Assembly (NCBI GenBank): GCA_964410485.1
Contig: CAYPHJ010000067.1
Coordinates: 1 to 25,197 of the forward strand
DNA from: CAYPHJ01 sp964410485
GTDB taxonomy: Bacteria > Desulfobacterota > Binatia > UBA9968
Direction: 5' to 3'
Length of the DNA: 25,197 nt
The translations under genes were made by a program, and so were the position numbers. Positions 24,343 through 25,197 of the stretch are shown here, piece after piece (position 1 is the first letter of the stretch; each line of letters opens with the position of its first letter). The notes beneath the pieces were generated by a model. That model made no database searches. It worked only from the letters and a program-made list of their open reading frames with translations, and was not told the origin of the DNA.

Positions 24343-25039
24343 TGGCCGTCGGAGCGTACGAGATCGGATCGGTTAGCCCTGCCTCGCTAAAGCCTTTGCG
24401 TCTCAACTGACAGCTATCGCACAGCGCGCAGGCGCGGCCGTCCGGCAAAGGGTCGTAGCAGCTCCACGTCAGCTCGTAATTCATTCCCAATTCCATGCCT
24501 TTCAAGATGATTTGTGCTTTCGTCATATGGATCAACGGCGCATGGACGCGTATACGTTTCGTGCCTTCCACGGTGGCTTTGGTGGCGACATTGGCCATCT
24601 GCTCAAAGGCCTGAATGTATTCCTCTCGGCAATCGGGATAGCCACTGTAGTCCAGCTGATTTGCCCCAAAAAAGATGTCTTCTGCTTCAATCCGCTCGGC
24701 GAGCGCCAGTGCGAATGAAAGAAAAATGGTGTTCCGGGCCGGCACATAAGTCGCCGGAATGCCGCGCGAGATTTCGCCCGCGCTTCGTCCCTTGGGAATA
24801 TCGATGCGATCGGTTAACGCCGAACCACCGATTGCCCGAAGATCAAGAATCAGTGTCCGGTGGGAGTGTACCCGTAAAAAGGCAGCGACCTTTTGGGCCG
24901 CCTCGATCTCACGATCATGCCGCTGCCCGTAGCGGAAGCTGAGGGCGTGCAGCTGATAGCCGTCTTTTTTGGCTATCGCTGCCGCTGTGGCAGAGTCCAA
25001 GCCGCCGCTCAGAAGAACAACTGCGTCTTTTTCAGTCAT
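24332..25039 (-). CDS. queC: 7-cyano-7-deazaguanine synthase QueC
   Basis: QueC converts 7-carboxy-7-deazaguanine to preQ0 with ammonia and ATP, a step of queuosine tRNA modification. The 235-residue protein has the PP-loop SGGLDS at 11-16, the substrate region FGANQLDYSGYPDCREEY, and four zinc-binding cysteines near the C-terminus (Cys194, 204, 207, 210; ACALCDSC). All key residues are present. The ATG at 25039 is 12 bp after the stop of the rhodanese-like frame. The other queuosine genes (queD, queE) are not in the window. It overlaps DUF58 by 11 nt, although no functional link between the two is known. Confidence 0.97.
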   Translation of the reverse strand: MTEKDAVVLLSGGLDSATAAAIAKKDGYQLHALSFRYGQRHDREIEAAQKVAAFLRVHSHRTLILDLRAIGGSALTDRIDIPKGRSAGEISRGIPATYVPARNTIFLSFALALAERIEAEDIFFGANQLDYSGYPDCREEYIQAFEQMANVATKATVEGTKRIRVHAPLIHMTKAQIILKGMELGMNYELTWSCYDPLPDGRACALCDSCQLRRKGFSEAGLTDPISYAPTANAF

Positions 25040-25051
25040 GCGCGAGGGAAG

Positions 25052-25197
25052 TTACCGGATCTTTGTTCCCGCCATGGGAAAGCGTTTTTCCTGCCACCCG
25101 ATAATGCCCTCGTCGAGGACTTTCATGTTGCGGTAGCCTCTTTCGTGAAGCATGCCATAGGCCAAACTGGCCAGGTGGTGCGGGCAAGCTCAATACA
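25052..25197 (-). CDS. Rhodanese-like sulfurtransferase, C-terminal part; in-frame TGA at catalytic Cys position
   Basis: The gene is cut by the window end. The last 45 residues of the frame read ACPHHLASLAYGMLHERG, then GYRNMKVLDEGIIGWQE and KRFPMAG, a good match for the C-terminal half of a rhodanese domain (active-site loop, helix, then NV..L.GGI..W and P). The codon before A-C-P is TGA (25190-25192), and the one before that is TAT, giving Tyr-[TGA]-Ala-Cys-Pro. In rhodanese domains the residue after this Tyr is the catalytic Cys. A hairpin, GGCCA-GTT-TGGCC, begins 18 nt after the TGA (plus coordinates 25160-25172). The frame is therefore either a selenocysteine gene or a nonsense-broken one. 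It may be cotranscribed with queC. Confidence 0.6.
25160..25172 (-). promoter_or_regulatory. Candidate bacterial SECIS hairpin after the TGA
   Basis: On the minus strand GGCCA and TGGCC form a 5-bp stem around GTT, starting 18 nt after the TGA, so the loop G is 23 nt after it. Bacterial SECIS elements are stem-loops just downstream of UGA with a G and U in the loop. An outer CC/GG pairing with an internal bulge is possible. The match is suggestive only, as short hairpins are common in GC-rich DNA. Confidence 0.35.

Overview
The window looks like a bacterial chromosome segment, GC-rich (clearly above 50 percent by eye), from a Gram-negative lineage. A c-type cytochrome with a signal peptide, a periplasmic HtrA protease, an M23 envelope peptidase and a TolC relic all fit a cell with a periplasm and outer membrane. 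The order pgpA-cinA-thpR-recA-recX-alaS resembles that of Desulfobacterota (old Deltaproteobacteria) and relatives such as Binatota. That placement is inferred from synteny and is not proven. No tRNA, rRNA, CRISPR array, insertion sequence or phage gene was recognised.

Layout. (1) Positions 1-2560 are accessory and decayed: a Uma2-family protein with a changed active-site residue, then about 1.3 kb without an intact gene, then a GST-like gene. The 1.3 kb holds several inverted repeats and two gene relics (an RTX-type C-terminus and a TolC C-terminus). (2) 2740-3120 is a small monoheme cytochrome c. (3) 3120-9700 is a heat-shock and protein-quality island: groES-groEL with a strong terminator, a divergent hsp20, then dnaJ, a CbpM/HspR-like MerR regulator, two more hsp20 genes and an htrA protease. 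Its promoters share a CTTGAC half-site, which forms a perfect inverted repeat between hsp20 and dnaJ. (4) 9800-17320, all on the minus strand, is a DNA-repair and housekeeping run read as pgpA, a shortened cinA, thpR, recA, recX, alaS, phoH. A possible SOS-type operator lies before recA, and recX appears to need a CTG start. (5) 17400-24340, minus strand, holds an M23 peptidase and a DUF58 / BatA-like / double-VWA membrane cluster that lacks its usual MoxR ATPase. (6) 24330-25197 holds queC and, cut by the window edge, the C-terminal half of a rhodanese.

The most interesting signal is at the very end. In the rhodanese frame the codon at the catalytic cysteine position is TGA (25190-25192, minus strand), and a small hairpin follows it. 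This fits a selenocysteine-containing sulfurtransferase, although a plain nonsense mutation is not excluded. Other points worth a second look are the symmetrical operator in the heat-shock island, the missing N-terminal domain of CinA in frame with pgpA, the recX start, the candidate recA operator and the relics in the first 2 kb.

How the genes work together: GroESL, DnaJ and the three small heat-shock proteins hold and refold unfolding proteins, HtrA acts on damaged envelope proteins, and the MerR-like protein probably tunes DnaJ activity or its transcription. RecA and RecX form an SOS recombinase and its modulator. The DUF58/VWA proteins probably form a membrane-associated complex whose AAA+ partner is encoded elsewhere.
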